A program made the translations under genes and the position numbers. A DNA stretch of 64,000 bases from Yoonia vestfoldensis SKA53 (GTDB lineage Bacteria; Pseudomonadota; Alphaproteobacteria; Rhodobacterales; Rhodobacteraceae). Location of the stretch: the NCBI RefSeq assembly GCF_000152785.1, contig NZ_CH672414.1:339615-403614 (forward strand). Direction: 5' to 3'. Positions 45,762 to 54,655 of this stretch are shown here, piece by piece; the stretch's first letter is position 1, and each line of letters starts with the position of its first letter. Below the pieces are notes generated by a model. The model saw nothing but the letters and a program-made list of their open reading frames with translations. It searched no databases and was not told the origin of the DNA.

Positions 45762-47351
45762 TCAGCCGTAAAGCCGCAGCATTTCGCGCAGATCGTCAAG
45801 CGTATTGGCCTCGGCCACGGGTTTGTCCTGCCGCCAGCGCAGCATCCGTGGAAACCGCAAGGCGACGCCGGATTTGTGCCGCGGGCTTGCGTTGATGCCT
45901 TCAAAGGCGATCTCGAACACATGGACGGCCGGCACCTGCCGGACGGGGCCGAATTTTTGCAATGTGTTCTTGCGCACCCAAGCAGTGATCTGGCGGAATT
46001 CGGCATCGGTCAGGCCGGAATAGGCTTTGGTGAAGGGGACCATTGCATCGCCATCGCGCACGGCAAAGGTGTAATCGGTGAACAGATTGGCCCGCCGCCC
46101 GCTGCCCGATTGCGCATAGATCATCACGGCATCAATGGTCAGCGGATCGACCTTCCATTTCCACCAATCACCTTTCTTGCGCCCTGCCAGATAGGGGCTG
46201 TCGTGGCGTTTGAGCATCAGCCCTTCGGCCCCCACATCCCGCGACTGGCTGCGTGCGGCGGCCAGATCGTCCCAGGTGCCAAACGTCACCTGCGGTGACA
46301 AGCGCAGCGGCGCGTTGGTTGAAACCCGCGCAACGAGCCTTGCCAAGGCCGCGCGTCTGTCTGCAAAGGGCAAGGCGCGGATGTCGCGCCCGTCGTGTTC
46401 CAGAAGGTCATAGGCCATCAGGATCACGGGCGCCTCGGTCAGCAATTTGCGCGGCACTGTTTTTCGCCCGATGCGTTTTTGCAAAGCGGCAAAGGGCAGG
46501 GGGGCATCGTCCGCAAAGGCCAGCACCTCACCGTCGATCACGGTGCCGTCGGGCAATGCATCGCAAAGCTGGGCAAGCTCGGGAAAGCGGTCTGTCATCA
46601 GGTCTTCGCCGCGCGACCACAGGTAATGGGTGCCGCCGCGCAGGATGAACTGCCCCCTGATCCCGTCCCATTTGCGTTCCGCCGACCAATCGGCGGGCGG
46701 GCCGAGGGTGGCGAGATCCTCCAACCCGTAAGCCAGATAGAACGGATAAGGGCGCGACGCGTCGGTGCCGGGATCATCCGCCTCGATCAGGCTGGCCCAT
46801 GTGACGCTGTCGGGCGTCCAATTGCCCATCAGCTTATGGGTCAGTTCCGGTTCCGGCTGGCCCGTGGCCTGTGCCAGCGCGCGGGTCATCAGTTTGGCGC
46901 TGACCCCGATGCGCAAACCGCCCGTCAAGAGCTTGGTAAACAAAAACCGTTCCGCAGGCGGCAGCCGGTCCCATGCGGCGATGATGCCGGCCTTGCGCGC
47001 GTCATCATCCTGCATGCCCAGCGCGCGCAGATGCATGATCCAGTCGGTCAGGCTTGCGTCGCTGGTCGCGCGCGGCGCTGGCAGCACGAGTGCGATGGTT
47101 TCGGCCAGATCGCCCACGATGCTATAGCTTTCTTCGAACAGCCAGTCGGGCAGGCCTGCCACCTCTGCCGCCCAGAGGCGCAATTTGGAGGCTGTGATGA
47201 CCCGCTTCGGCCTGCGTCCGGTGAACAGGGCTATGGTCCACAGTTTGTCACTGTCTGGCGCGGTGCGGAAATAATCGGCCAAGGCCGCGACCTTGGCGCT
47301 GGTCTTGGTGCTTTCGTCAAGCGCGCTGAACAGGGTGGCGAAGGCTTTCAT
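45762..47351 (-). CDS. ATP-dependent DNA ligase (cisplatin-damage-response type)
   Basis: The 529-residue ligase resembles the bacterial ATP-dependent ligases associated with Lhr-type repair clusters. The adenylated lysine is Lys227 in ERKWDGIRGQF. Further nucleotidyltransferase motifs are DGEVLAF near residue 286, VGAEGLMLKRHDSPY near 381 and GDWWKWKVDP near 402. The N-terminal 200 residues form the DNA-binding domain and the C-terminal OB-fold follows from about 415. It overlaps the exonuclease upstream by four bases. The usual helicase and PdeM genes are missing next to it. Confidence 0.9.
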   Translation of the reverse strand: MKAFATLFSALDESTKTSAKVAALADYFRTAPDSDKLWTIALFTGRRPKRVITASKLRLWAAEVAGLPDWLFEESYSIVGDLAETIALVLPAPRATSDASLTDWIMHLRALGMQDDDARKAGIIAAWDRLPPAERFLFTKLLTGGLRIGVSAKLMTRALAQATGQPEPELTHKLMGNWTPDSVTWASLIEADDPGTDASRPYPFYLAYGLEDLATLGPPADWSAERKWDGIRGQFILRGGTHYLWSRGEDLMTDRFPELAQLCDALPDGTVIDGEVLAFADDAPLPFAALQKRIGRKTVPRKLLTEAPVILMAYDLLEHDGRDIRALPFADRRAALARLVARVSTNAPLRLSPQVTFGTWDDLAAARSQSRDVGAEGLMLKRHDSPYLAGRKKGDWWKWKVDPLTIDAVMIYAQSGSGRRANLFTDYTFAVRDGDAMVPFTKAYSGLTDAEFRQITAWVRKNTLQKFGPVRQVPAVHVFEIAFEGINASPRHKSGVALRFPRMLRWRQDKPVAEANTLDDLREMLRLYG

Positions 47352-48358
47352 GCCGCATCCTCGCCGCTGTCGAACCCTTCGCCTTGGTAATCGGTGCTGA
47401 CGGTATGCGCGTCATGGCCCTGCTCGCGCAGCCATTGCTGAAAGGCGGTGGTATAGCCATGGGTGACAAAGATTTTCTCTGCCCCTGTCGCGGTGATCGC
47501 CGTGTTCAGCCCTGCCCAATCGGCATGGTCGGACACGATGAACCCCCGATCCGCCGCCCGTCTGCGCCGCACACCGCGCAAGGCCATCCAGCCACTGGCA
47601 AAGGCGGTCGAGGATGGCCCGAACCGCCGCGCCCAAGGCGTGCCAAGCGCGGCAGGCGTGGCCAGCACCAACGCACCGGGGTGGGATTTGGCGGTCATGG
47701 TGGTATCGACGCGGGTGGTGGCGGGCAGGGGGATGGCGATGCCGCGCAGCACGTCATTTGTGTTTTCCACCGCGCCATGTGTCAGGATCGGCCCGATGGC
47801 AGGGTCAAGCAGGCGCAAGAGCCTTTGCGCCTTGCCCAAGGCATAGGCCCCCAGGATCGCGGTCTTGCCTGCGGCGGCACTTTCGGCCCACCAGCGGTTG
47901 ATCTGGTCGCGCAGCACATCCTGCGGCGTCCAGTTGAAAATCGGCAGCCCGAAGGTGCATTCGGTGATGAAGGCGTGGCAGGGGACGGGGGCGAAGGGTT
48001 CGGACAGCCCGTCGTCTACAATCTTGTAATCGCCCGAGACGACCCAGACCTGCCCTTTGACCGCTACCCTGATCTGCGCCGATCCCGGCACATGGCCTGC
48101 GGGGTGCAAAGACACCACTGCATCCCCGATGCGCAGGGCGCTGTCATAGGCAATCGTCTGCACCGCGATATCGCCCAGCCGGTGCCGCATCACGGCGGCG
48201 GTGGTAGGGGTGGCCAGATAGCTGTCCATCCCCCAGCGGGCGTGATCGCTATGCGCATGGGTGATCAGCGCCCGTGGCACGCGGCGCCAGGGGTCGATGT
48301 AGAAATCGCCCGCGGGGCAGTAGATCCCGCTCTCGGTGAAGGTCAGCACATCCGCCAT
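47348..48358 (-). CDS. Ligase-associated DNA exonuclease (metallo-beta-lactamase fold)
   Basis: A 336-residue beta-lactamase/beta-CASP-type nuclease similar to SNM1 and to the exonucleases found with ATP-dependent DNA ligases. The metal motif HAHSDHARWG is at residues 34-43, with later His in LHPAGHVPGSAQI (near 105), the SGDYK Asp (near 135) and a C-terminal FIVSDHADWAG segment near 275. It probably trims DNA ends before sealing by the downstream ligase, with which it overlaps by four bases. The 3' flank is a terminator-like element in the opposite orientation. Confidence 0.88.
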   Translation of the reverse strand: MADVLTFTESGIYCPAGDFYIDPWRRVPRALITHAHSDHARWGMDSYLATPTTAAVMRHRLGDIAVQTIAYDSALRIGDAVVSLHPAGHVPGSAQIRVAVKGQVWVVSGDYKIVDDGLSEPFAPVPCHAFITECTFGLPIFNWTPQDVLRDQINRWWAESAAAGKTAILGAYALGKAQRLLRLLDPAIGPILTHGAVENTNDVLRGIAIPLPATTRVDTTMTAKSHPGALVLATPAALGTPWARRFGPSSTAFASGWMALRGVRRRRAADRGFIVSDHADWAGLNTAITATGAEKIFVTHGYTTAFQQWLREQGHDAHTVSTDYQGEGFDSGEDAA

Positions 48359-48424
48359 GATGCATAGATAGGGTTTTTGACCGGTCTGCCAATGGCGGGC
48401 CTGCGTGGCGGTGGAGAGACCTGA

Positions 48425-48457
48425 GCCTCCGGCGGGAGTATTTTTTGAAATAAGAAG
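48425..48457 (+). repeat. Intergenic ATTTTTT element, copy G (type 1, reversed)
   Basis: GCCTCCGGCGGGAGTATTTT then TTGAAATAAGAAG lies between two minus-strand genes but reads on the plus strand, so it cannot terminate either. It is the only copy not downstream of a gene in its own direction. The hairpin GCC-tcc-GGC is short. Confidence 0.55.
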
Positions 48458-48472
48458 ATGTGGATTGTGCCG

Positions 48473-49411
48473 TCAGCGGTGCGCGTCGAAATGTGCGATG
48501 GTCGTGGCATTGACGCTGTCGCGCATCGCAGGTTTGTCCATCAGCATTTCGTGCAAGCCGCCCTTGATGTCATGCAGCACACCGTCCCGCCAGCGCGTCA
48601 TGCGGGTGCGGATCGCCGCTGGGTCGACGATGGATTCCTTGCTGCCCAAAAAGGTGATGCAGGGGGTCGCTGGGGCGGGCAGGCGGGCGAGATCACGCAT
48701 TTCATGCAGCGATCTGTTCAGCCATCGCAAGCTAGGCCCGCCAAGGCCGAGGGCGGGATGCACCGCGATCTGGCCGCGCAGGGCGGCGTAGATTTCGGGA
48801 TCATCGGTCAGCATATTGCCTGCGAAGGGCTGGATCAAAGGATAGCTGGTGGCGGATTGGCCCGGGACCAGTTTTTCGTCAAATTTGAATGACAGGCTGA
48901 GCGTTGTCAGGCTCCAGGCAAAGGCGCGTGTGGCAGGGGGCATCTGGATGCCCCACATGGGCGCGGAAAACATCACAGCCTTGACATCAAGGCCGTTCAT
49001 CAGCGACCGCAGGCCGATGCAGCCCCCCATGGAATGGGCGATCAGAAAGAACGGACGCGGCAGGCCCAGCACCATGGCATGGTCCAGCAAAGCCGCCACA
49101 TCGTGCTGATAATCCGCGAAATCGCCGATATGGCCGAGGTTCGGATCGCTGATCAGCCGGTCCGCCAGCCCCTGGCCGCGCCAGTCCACGGCCAGCACGC
49201 TATAGCCTGCCGCCGTGAGCGCCTGTGCCGTGATCCCGTATTTTTCGATGTATTCGGTGCGGCCGGGAAAGATCAGCACGGTGCCTTTGGCCCCGTCCCC
49301 CGGCCAGTGACCGGCGCGGATGCGCCTATTGTCGCGGGTGGTCAGCCAATGCGCGGCCCCGCCCGCCGGGCCGTTTGCGACATCATCGAAAAACGGGGCC
49401 GCGGGTGCCAT
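48473..49411 (-). CDS. Alpha/beta hydrolase, lysophospholipase-like
   Basis: The 312-residue protein is an alpha/beta hydrolase of the monoacylglycerol lipase/PldB group. The nucleophile elbow is AHSMGGCIG near residue 128, the oxyanion region FPGRTEYIEKYG near 48, and later Asp and His lie in the GSKESIVDP and GGLHEMLMD segments. Substrates are probably lysophospholipids or acylglycerols. Its ATG overlaps the stop of the SCP2-domain gene (TGATG), so the two are coupled, which fits a shared role in lipid handling. Confidence 0.85.
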   Translation of the reverse strand: MAPAAPFFDDVANGPAGGAAHWLTTRDNRRIRAGHWPGDGAKGTVLIFPGRTEYIEKYGITAQALTAAGYSVLAVDWRGQGLADRLISDPNLGHIGDFADYQHDVAALLDHAMVLGLPRPFFLIAHSMGGCIGLRSLMNGLDVKAVMFSAPMWGIQMPPATRAFAWSLTTLSLSFKFDEKLVPGQSATSYPLIQPFAGNMLTDDPEIYAALRGQIAVHPALGLGGPSLRWLNRSLHEMRDLARLPAPATPCITFLGSKESIVDPAAIRTRMTRWRDGVLHDIKGGLHEMLMDKPAMRDSVNATTIAHFDAHR

Positions 49412-49701
49412 CAGCCAAGCACGCTGGTCAATTTCATGGCAACGCCCATATCGCCGTCAACGCTGAGCTTGCCGGTCATAAAGGCCGTTGTCGGGTTCAA
49501 TTCATCGTCAAGGATCGCCTTGAACACATCCGCACTGGCGGTCAGGGTCACATCGGCGTCGTCATCGGCGGCGCGTGCGCCGGTCTGGTCGATGATGATT
49601 GCGCCTTCGTCCTCAATGACGAATTTGGCACAGCCGTCGAACCCATTCCCGCCCATCTTGGCGTTCAGCTGACTGACGGCTTCGGTGATGACATCGCTCA
49701 T
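49411..49701 (-). CDS. SCP2 sterol-binding-domain protein
   Basis: A 96-residue single SCP2 fold, binding fatty acyl or sterol-like ligands in a hydrophobic tunnel. Characteristic segments are AKFVIEDEGAIIIDQTG near residue 25, ADVTLTASADVFKAILDDEL near 48, and the final FMTGKLSVDGDMGVAMKL. The ATG at 49701 is preceded by AGAGGAT. It lies upstream of and overlaps a lipase-like hydrolase, and is divergent from a TPR protein. Confidence 0.88.
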   Translation of the reverse strand: MSDVITEAVSQLNAKMGGNGFDGCAKFVIEDEGAIIIDQTGARAADDDADVTLTASADVFKAILDDELNPTTAFMTGKLSVDGDMGVAMKLTSVLG

Positions 49702-49776
49702 GATTTTGATCCTCTTGTGATGAATTGCGGTGGCATGGCTCTGGTGTCCGCCGCATGATGCGCTACATTGCTTTAT

Positions 49777-50337
49777 ATGATAGCTGATCCTCTTCGCTTC
49801 AAATGTATCGTAGCGGCACTTGTGCTGGTCTTGGGCTTTTCGTTGCCTGCGGTCGCACAAACCGACCGGCTGGACCAGCTTTTCGCGGAATTGTCACAGA
49901 CCGATGAAGACGGGTCCTTGCGCATCGAACAGCAGATTATCGCGGAATGGAGCAAGAGCGGGTCGGCGTCTATCGATCTGTTATTGCAGCGCGGACAGGA
50001 TGCGCTGGATGACGGCGCGGCCGAGGCCGCACTCGATCATTTTTCGGCGCTGGTTGATCATGCGCCGGATTTCGCCGAAGGGTATTTCTTGCGCGCCACG
50101 TCGTTTTATCTGCTGGATGAAATCGGCCCGGCCATGGCCGATCTGGGCGAGGCGCTGACCCGCAATCCGCGCCATTTCGAGGCGATGCGCGGGCTGGCGG
50201 TGATGATGGAAGAAACCGGCCGCCCGCAAGCGGCACTTGAACTTTACGACATGATCCTTCAGATCGTGCCATATTCCATGCAGGCCCGCGAAGACCGCGC
50301 GCGCCTGCACCAACAGCTGGACGGCCAGGCGATCTGA
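49777..50337 (+). CDS. Periplasmic tetratricopeptide-repeat protein
   Basis: The 186-residue protein starts with a signal peptide (CIVAALVLVLGFSLPAVAQT, cleavage near residue 25). The rest is helical with TPR-type A/B helix pairs at about residues 80-115 (LDHFSALVDHAPDFAEGYF) and 118-150 (DLGEALTRNPRHFEAMRGL). It is a cell-envelope scaffold protein of unknown partner. The start has no strong ribosome site. It precedes the SUV3-like helicase by 25 bases on the same strand. Confidence 0.75.
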   Translation: MIADPLRFKCIVAALVLVLGFSLPAVAQTDRLDQLFAELSQTDEDGSLRIEQQIIAEWSKSGSASIDLLLQRGQDALDDGAAEAALDHFSALVDHAPDFAEGYFLRATSFYLLDEIGPAMADLGEALTRNPRHFEAMRGLAVMMEETGRPQAALELYDMILQIVPYSMQAREDRARLHQQLDGQAI

Positions 50338-50362
50338 CCGCCCGGCCCTGACGGGGACGAAA

Positions 50363-53137
50363 ATGCAAGGTTCCCGGATCACGGCCGTTCTCGGGCCGAC
50401 CAATACTGGCAAGACCCATTACGCGATCCAGCGGATGCTGTCCTACCGCACCGGCGTGATCGGCCTGCCTTTGCGCCTGCTCGCGCGCGAGGTTTATGAC
50501 CGCATCGTCGCGATCAAGGGGCCGGGGGTCGTGGCGTTGGTGACTGGCGAGGAACGGATCGTGCCGCCGCGCGCCGCCTATTGGGTTTGCACGGTCGAGG
50601 CGATGCCCGATGGCATGGGCTGCGATTTTCTGGCTGTCGATGAAATTCAGCTTTGTGCTGATCCCGAACGCGGCCATATCTTCACCGACCGGCTGCTGCA
50701 TGCGCGCGGCTTGCACGAAACCCTGTTTCTGGGGGCCGAAACCATGCGCGGTGCGATTGCCGCGCTTGTGCCGGGTGCGCAATTCATGGTCCGCGACCGC
50801 ATGTCAGAGCTGACTTATACCGGATCGAAAAAGATCAGCAGGATGCCCGCAAGGTCGGCCATCGTGGGGTTTTCCGTCGATAACGTCTATGCCATCGCCG
50901 AATTGTTGCGCCGCACCAAGGGGGGCGCCGCCGTCGTCATGGGCGCGCTGTCGCCGCGCACCCGCAATGCGCAGGTGGAAATGTATCAAAACGGCGATGT
51001 CGATTACCTTGTCGCCACGGATGCCATCGGGATGGGGCTGAACCTTGATATCAGCCATGTCGCGTTTTCATCGCTGACCAAATATGACGGCCGCCGGATG
51101 CGCCATCTGGAACCGCAGGAGCTGGCGCAGATTGCAGGCCGCGCGGGGCGGCATATCGAGAACGGCACGTTCGGGGTGACAGGCGAAGCCCCGCCCTTGG
51201 ACGATGCTGTCGCCGAGGCGATCTGCAACCACCAGTTCCGCCCTGTCGCCAAATTGCAATGGCGCAACAGCCGGTTGCAGTTCGGATCTGTCAAGCGGCT
51301 GATTGGATCCCTTGAGGACCGCACTGACGATCCATGGCTGACCCGCGTGCGCGAAAGCGATGATCTGGCCGCGCTGAAAACCTTGGCGCAGGATGCAGAG
51401 GTCGCGGCCCGCGCGACCGACGGGCCATCGGTGAAACTGCTTTGGGATGTCTGTCGCATCCCCGATTTCCGGGGCATTTCGGCGGGCGAACATGCCGGTT
51501 TGCTGACACAGATTTACAACGATCTGCACCAGCTTGGGCATGTGTCGGCCAATTGGTTCGCCTTGCAGGTCCGCCGGATTGACCGCACTGACGGGGACAT
51601 TGATACTTTGTCCAAACGGCTGGCCTATATCCGGACCTGGACCTATGTGGCTCAACGCAAAGGTTGGCTTGTTGACGATTCTCATTGGCGCGATGAAACC
51701 CGCGCTGTAGAAGACCGTTTATCAGATGCGCTGCACGGCGCGTTGACGCAAAGATTTGTGGACCGGCGGACCAGCATCCTGCTTCGCCGGCTCAAACAAA
51801 AGGAGAGCCTGTTGGCCGAGGTGAATGAAAAAGGCGAAGTGACCGTCGAGGGCGAATTTGTCGGTCGTCTGGAAGGGTTCCGTTTCCGCATGGACAAAGC
51901 AGGAAGCCCCGACGAGGCGAAAACCTTGCGGCAGGCGTCCCAGCAGGCGATTGCGCCGCATCTGCATCTGCGCGCGGATCGGTTCTATAACGCGCCCGAT
52001 ACCGAGATTGATTTCACCGAACAGGGTGGTCTCATGTGGGGCGATCAGGCCGTGGGCAAGCTGGTGGCGGGGTCTGACCCGCTGAAACCCGGCGTGGCGG
52101 TTTTCGTTGATGACGAGGCAGGGCCGGATGTTATTGCCAAGGTCCAGCGCCGGTTGCAGCATTTCATCGACCGCAAGATCGCAGCAGGGTTCGAACCGCT
52201 GCTGGCGCTGAAAAATGACGAGACCCTGACAGGGGCCGCCAAGGGGTTCGCCTACCGGATGGCCGAACATTTCGGCATCATCCCGCGCGGCGATATCGCG
52301 GACGAGGTCAAGGCGCTGGAACAGGACGCGCGGTCTGCGTTGCGCAAACATGGGGTGCGCTTTGGCCAGTTCACGATTTTCCAGCCGCTGCTGCTGAAAC
52401 CTGCGCCCACGCGTCTGCGCCTTGTGCTGTGGTCGCTGGCCCGCGATCTGCAGGAATTCCCGCAAAGCCCGCCCCCCGGTCTGGTCACTGTGCCAGCCGC
52501 GAAGGATGCCGTGCCCGGCTATTACGCGATGGCCGGTTACCGCGCGGCGGGCGAGCGTGCGATCCGTATCGACATGCTGGAACGGCTGGCCGATCTGCTG
52601 CGCGACAAGGACAGCCGGGCTGGGTTCGAGGTAAACCCCGACATGCTGTCGATCACTGGCATGACGCTGGACCAGTTCGCCGATCTGATGGCCGGTTTGG
52701 GCTACAAGGCCGAAAAGGCCGAACGGGCCAAGGTCAAACCAGCGCGCGCGGATGTGACGGGCGATCCTTCTGTCGCGAAACCTGCCGACACGCCGGATCA
52801 CGCCGACAATGCAGCAATGCCAACGGCCGATGTGCCTGACGCCACGCCGCAGGAAATGCCGCAGGAAATGCCGGCTGGCGCATCTGTCGAAACCCCCGAC
52901 GCGCCCGAGATGGAGGTGTTCTATACCTTCACATGGGGCGGACGGGCTGTGCGCCCGGCACGCCCCACGGGTGGCGACCGCCCGCGCGGCAATCCAAAAT
53001 CCAAGGGCAAGCCCAAGGGCAAACCGACAGCACAGGCGAGCAAGCCTGACAGCTATCAGGCTAAGCCGCGCTATGAAAAACCGATTGATCCCGATAATCC
53101 GTTTGCGGCGGCCTTGGCGGGGTTCAAAAAGGCTTGA
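50363..53137 (+). CDS. SUV3-like ATP-dependent RNA helicase
   Basis: A large 924-residue SF2 helicase related to mitochondrial SUV3. Walker A is GPTNTGKTHY (residues 11-20) and Walker B/DExx is VDEIQL near 92. Motif VI is QIAGRAGRH near 253. A long central and C-terminal region follows, and the last 130 residues are low-complexity: Pro/Asp/Met-rich then Lys/Gly-rich (for example GNPKSKGKPKGKP near 880), probably RNA-binding and disordered. The role is likely RNA remodelling, as in SUV3. Its stop overlaps the TTG start of the S4 gene. Confidence 0.9.
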   Translation: MQGSRITAVLGPTNTGKTHYAIQRMLSYRTGVIGLPLRLLAREVYDRIVAIKGPGVVALVTGEERIVPPRAAYWVCTVEAMPDGMGCDFLAVDEIQLCADPERGHIFTDRLLHARGLHETLFLGAETMRGAIAALVPGAQFMVRDRMSELTYTGSKKISRMPARSAIVGFSVDNVYAIAELLRRTKGGAAVVMGALSPRTRNAQVEMYQNGDVDYLVATDAIGMGLNLDISHVAFSSLTKYDGRRMRHLEPQELAQIAGRAGRHIENGTFGVTGEAPPLDDAVAEAICNHQFRPVAKLQWRNSRLQFGSVKRLIGSLEDRTDDPWLTRVRESDDLAALKTLAQDAEVAARATDGPSVKLLWDVCRIPDFRGISAGEHAGLLTQIYNDLHQLGHVSANWFALQVRRIDRTDGDIDTLSKRLAYIRTWTYVAQRKGWLVDDSHWRDETRAVEDRLSDALHGALTQRFVDRRTSILLRRLKQKESLLAEVNEKGEVTVEGEFVGRLEGFRFRMDKAGSPDEAKTLRQASQQAIAPHLHLRADRFYNAPDTEIDFTEQGGLMWGDQAVGKLVAGSDPLKPGVAVFVDDEAGPDVIAKVQRRLQHFIDRKIAAGFEPLLALKNDETLTGAAKGFAYRMAEHFGIIPRGDIADEVKALEQDARSALRKHGVRFGQFTIFQPLLLKPAPTRLRLVLWSLARDLQEFPQSPPPGLVTVPAAKDAVPGYYAMAGYRAAGERAIRIDMLERLADLLRDKDSRAGFEVNPDMLSITGMTLDQFADLMAGLGYKAEKAERAKVKPARADVTGDPSVAKPADTPDHADNAAMPTADVPDATPQEMPQEMPAGASVETPDAPEMEVFYTFTWGGRAVRPARPTGGDRPRGNPKSKGKPKGKPTAQASKPDSYQAKPRYEKPIDPDNPFAAALAGFKKA

Positions 53138-53523
53138 CCGATGCGCCTCGGCCCACGATCCGGCTGGACAAATGGCTCTGGCATGCGCGGTTTTTCAAAT
53201 CGCGCAGCATTGCCGCCGGTGTGGTGACGGGGGGCAAGGTGCGGGTGGGTGGCAATCCTGTCAGCAAACCTGCACGCGCCGTGGGGCCGGGCGATGTGCT
53301 GACCTTCGTGCAGGCCGATGTCGCGCGGGTGATCCGCATCCTTGCATGCGGCACGCGCCGTGGCCCGGCGCCAGAAGCACAAGCGCTTTACGAGGACCTG
53401 ACGCCAGTGACGGTGCCTGTACCCCAGACCCCTGGCAGCGACCGCAAGGGACGCCCCACCAAAAAGGACCGGCGGGATATGATGACGCAGCGTGGGATGG
53501 ATGACCCTTTCACGCTTGAATGA
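53134..53523 (+). CDS. S4-domain RNA-binding protein (HslR/Hsp15-like)
   Basis: A 129-residue protein with an S4 domain ([20 protein letters not shown], about residues 9-28, then [21 protein letters not shown]) and a basic tail ending [13 protein letters not shown]. Hsp15 binds stalled 50S subunits carrying a nascent chain. It starts with TTG at 53134, sharing bases with the helicase stop, so the two are translationally coupled; no ATG in this frame fits. It ends four bases into the fdxA upstream frame. Confidence 0.85.
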   Translation: MTDAPRPTIRLDKWLWHARFFKSRSIAAGVVTGGKVRVGGNPVSKPARAVGPGDVLTFVQADVARVIRILACGTRRGPAPEAQALYEDLTPVTVPVPQTPGSDRKGRPTKKDRRDMMTQRGMDDPFTLE

Positions 53524-53570
53524 CCGCGCGATCCGATTTAGCAAACCGGCAAAGAATTACGGATGATCCC

Positions 53571-53906
53571 ATGACCTATATCGTAAATGACAATTGTATC
53601 GCCTGCAAATACACCGACTGCGTCGAGGTATGTCCGGTGGATTGTTTCTACGAGGGCGAGAACATGCTGGTGATCCACCCTGATGAATGTATCGATTGTG
53701 GGGTCTGCGAACCAGAATGCCCGGCAGATGCGATCCGCCCCGATACCGAACCCGACATGGAAAAATGGGTCGAGTTCAACCGCAAATATTCGGAAATGTG
53801 GCCGGTTATCATCACCAAGAAAGACCCGCTGCCCGGCGCCGAAGAGATGGATGGCAAGCCCGGCAAGCTGGACCTGTTTTCCGAAGCCCCCGGCGAAGGC
53901 GGCTAA
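53571..53906 (+). CDS. fdxA: Seven-iron ferredoxin FdxA
   Basis: The 111-residue ferredoxin binds one [3Fe-4S] and one [4Fe-4S] cluster. Ligands are Cys9, Cys17 and Cys50 for one cluster and Cys21, Cys40, Cys43 and Cys46 for the other ([17 protein letters not shown] and [11 protein letters not shown]). A C-terminal extension of about 50 residues is typical. The ATG at 53571 fits the standard [13 protein letters not shown] start. It is 47 bases after the S4 gene and 190 bases before carD, an order common in Rhodobacteraceae. Confidence 0.95.
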   Translation: MTYIVNDNCIACKYTDCVEVCPVDCFYEGENMLVIHPDECIDCGVCEPECPADAIRPDTEPDMEKWVEFNRKYSEMWPVIITKKDPLPGAEEMDGKPGKLDLFSEAPGEGG

Positions 53907-54096
53907 GGCAAGCGCCTGATTTCAAATGCGTTTCGTATCATACGCGGGGACGCTTCCGAAGGGCGCGTTTTTGTGGTATGATTCCCCCAATGACGCGAAT
54001 GATGTGATCCCGCCCATAGGTATGAACCCGCCGGTGACGCTTGTTACCGACGGTTTTTTGTCGCCTGACGTGCCGGATTGCCATGAAAGGACAATC

Positions 54097-54603
54097 ATGA
54101 CCAAGAAGAAAAGCGAATTCAGCCCCGACCAATTTGTCGTCTATCCGGCGCATGGCGTGGGCAAGATCGTCTCTGTCGAAACGCAAGAAGTGGCCGGATT
54201 CGAACTCGAGATGTTCGTGATCGCCTTTGAAAAGGACAAGATGACCCTGCGGGTGCCGACGCATAAGGCGACCGATGTGGGCATGCGCGCGCTGGCGACA
54301 CCTGATGTCGTCAATCACGCGCTGAAAACTCTGCGCGGCAAGGCCAAGGTCAAAAAGGCCATGTGGTCGCGCCGTGCGCAGGAATACGAGCAAAAGATCA
54401 ATTCCGGCGACCTGATCGCCATCGCCGAAGTCGTGCGCGACCTGCACCGCCAAGACGACCAGCGCGAGCAAAGCTATTCCGAGCGTCAGCTATATGAAGC
54501 TGCCCTCGAACGCCTGACCCGCGAATTCGCCGCCGTTGCAGGCGATGACGAGAATGCGGCAGCCGCACAGATCGGGTCTGTTCTGGTCGGTCGCGCTGCT
54601 TAA
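54097..54603 (+). CDS. carD: CarD-family transcription regulator
   Basis: The 168-residue protein has the N-terminal RNA-polymerase interaction domain (FVVYPAHGVGKIVSVETQEV, about residues 13-32) and a C-terminal helical DNA-contact domain (MWSRRAQEYEQKINSGDLIA near 89). CarD binds the beta subunit and stabilises open complexes; in Rhodobacter-type bacteria it activates many promoters with weak -10 elements. AAAGG is six bases before the ATG. It ends at a strong bidirectional terminator shared with purD. Confidence 0.93.
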   Translation: MTKKKSEFSPDQFVVYPAHGVGKIVSVETQEVAGFELEMFVIAFEKDKMTLRVPTHKATDVGMRALATPDVVNHALKTLRGKAKVKKAMWSRRAQEYEQKINSGDLIAIAEVVRDLHRQDDQREQSYSERQLYEAALERLTREFAAVAGDDENAAAAQIGSVLVGRAA

Positions 54604-54620
54604 GCGGATGTGAAATCAAC

Positions 54621-54650
54621 AAAAAGCCGCGCCAGAGAGCGCGGCTTTTT
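54621..54650. terminator. Bidirectional intrinsic terminator carD/purD
   Basis: A perfect 12-bp stem, AAAAAGCCGCGC with GCGCGGCTTTTT around CAGAGA, gives a T-run after the GC stem on both strands. It lies 17 bases after carD and six bases from the purD stop, ending both convergent transcripts. Confidence 0.92.
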
Positions 54651-54655
54651 GCGTT

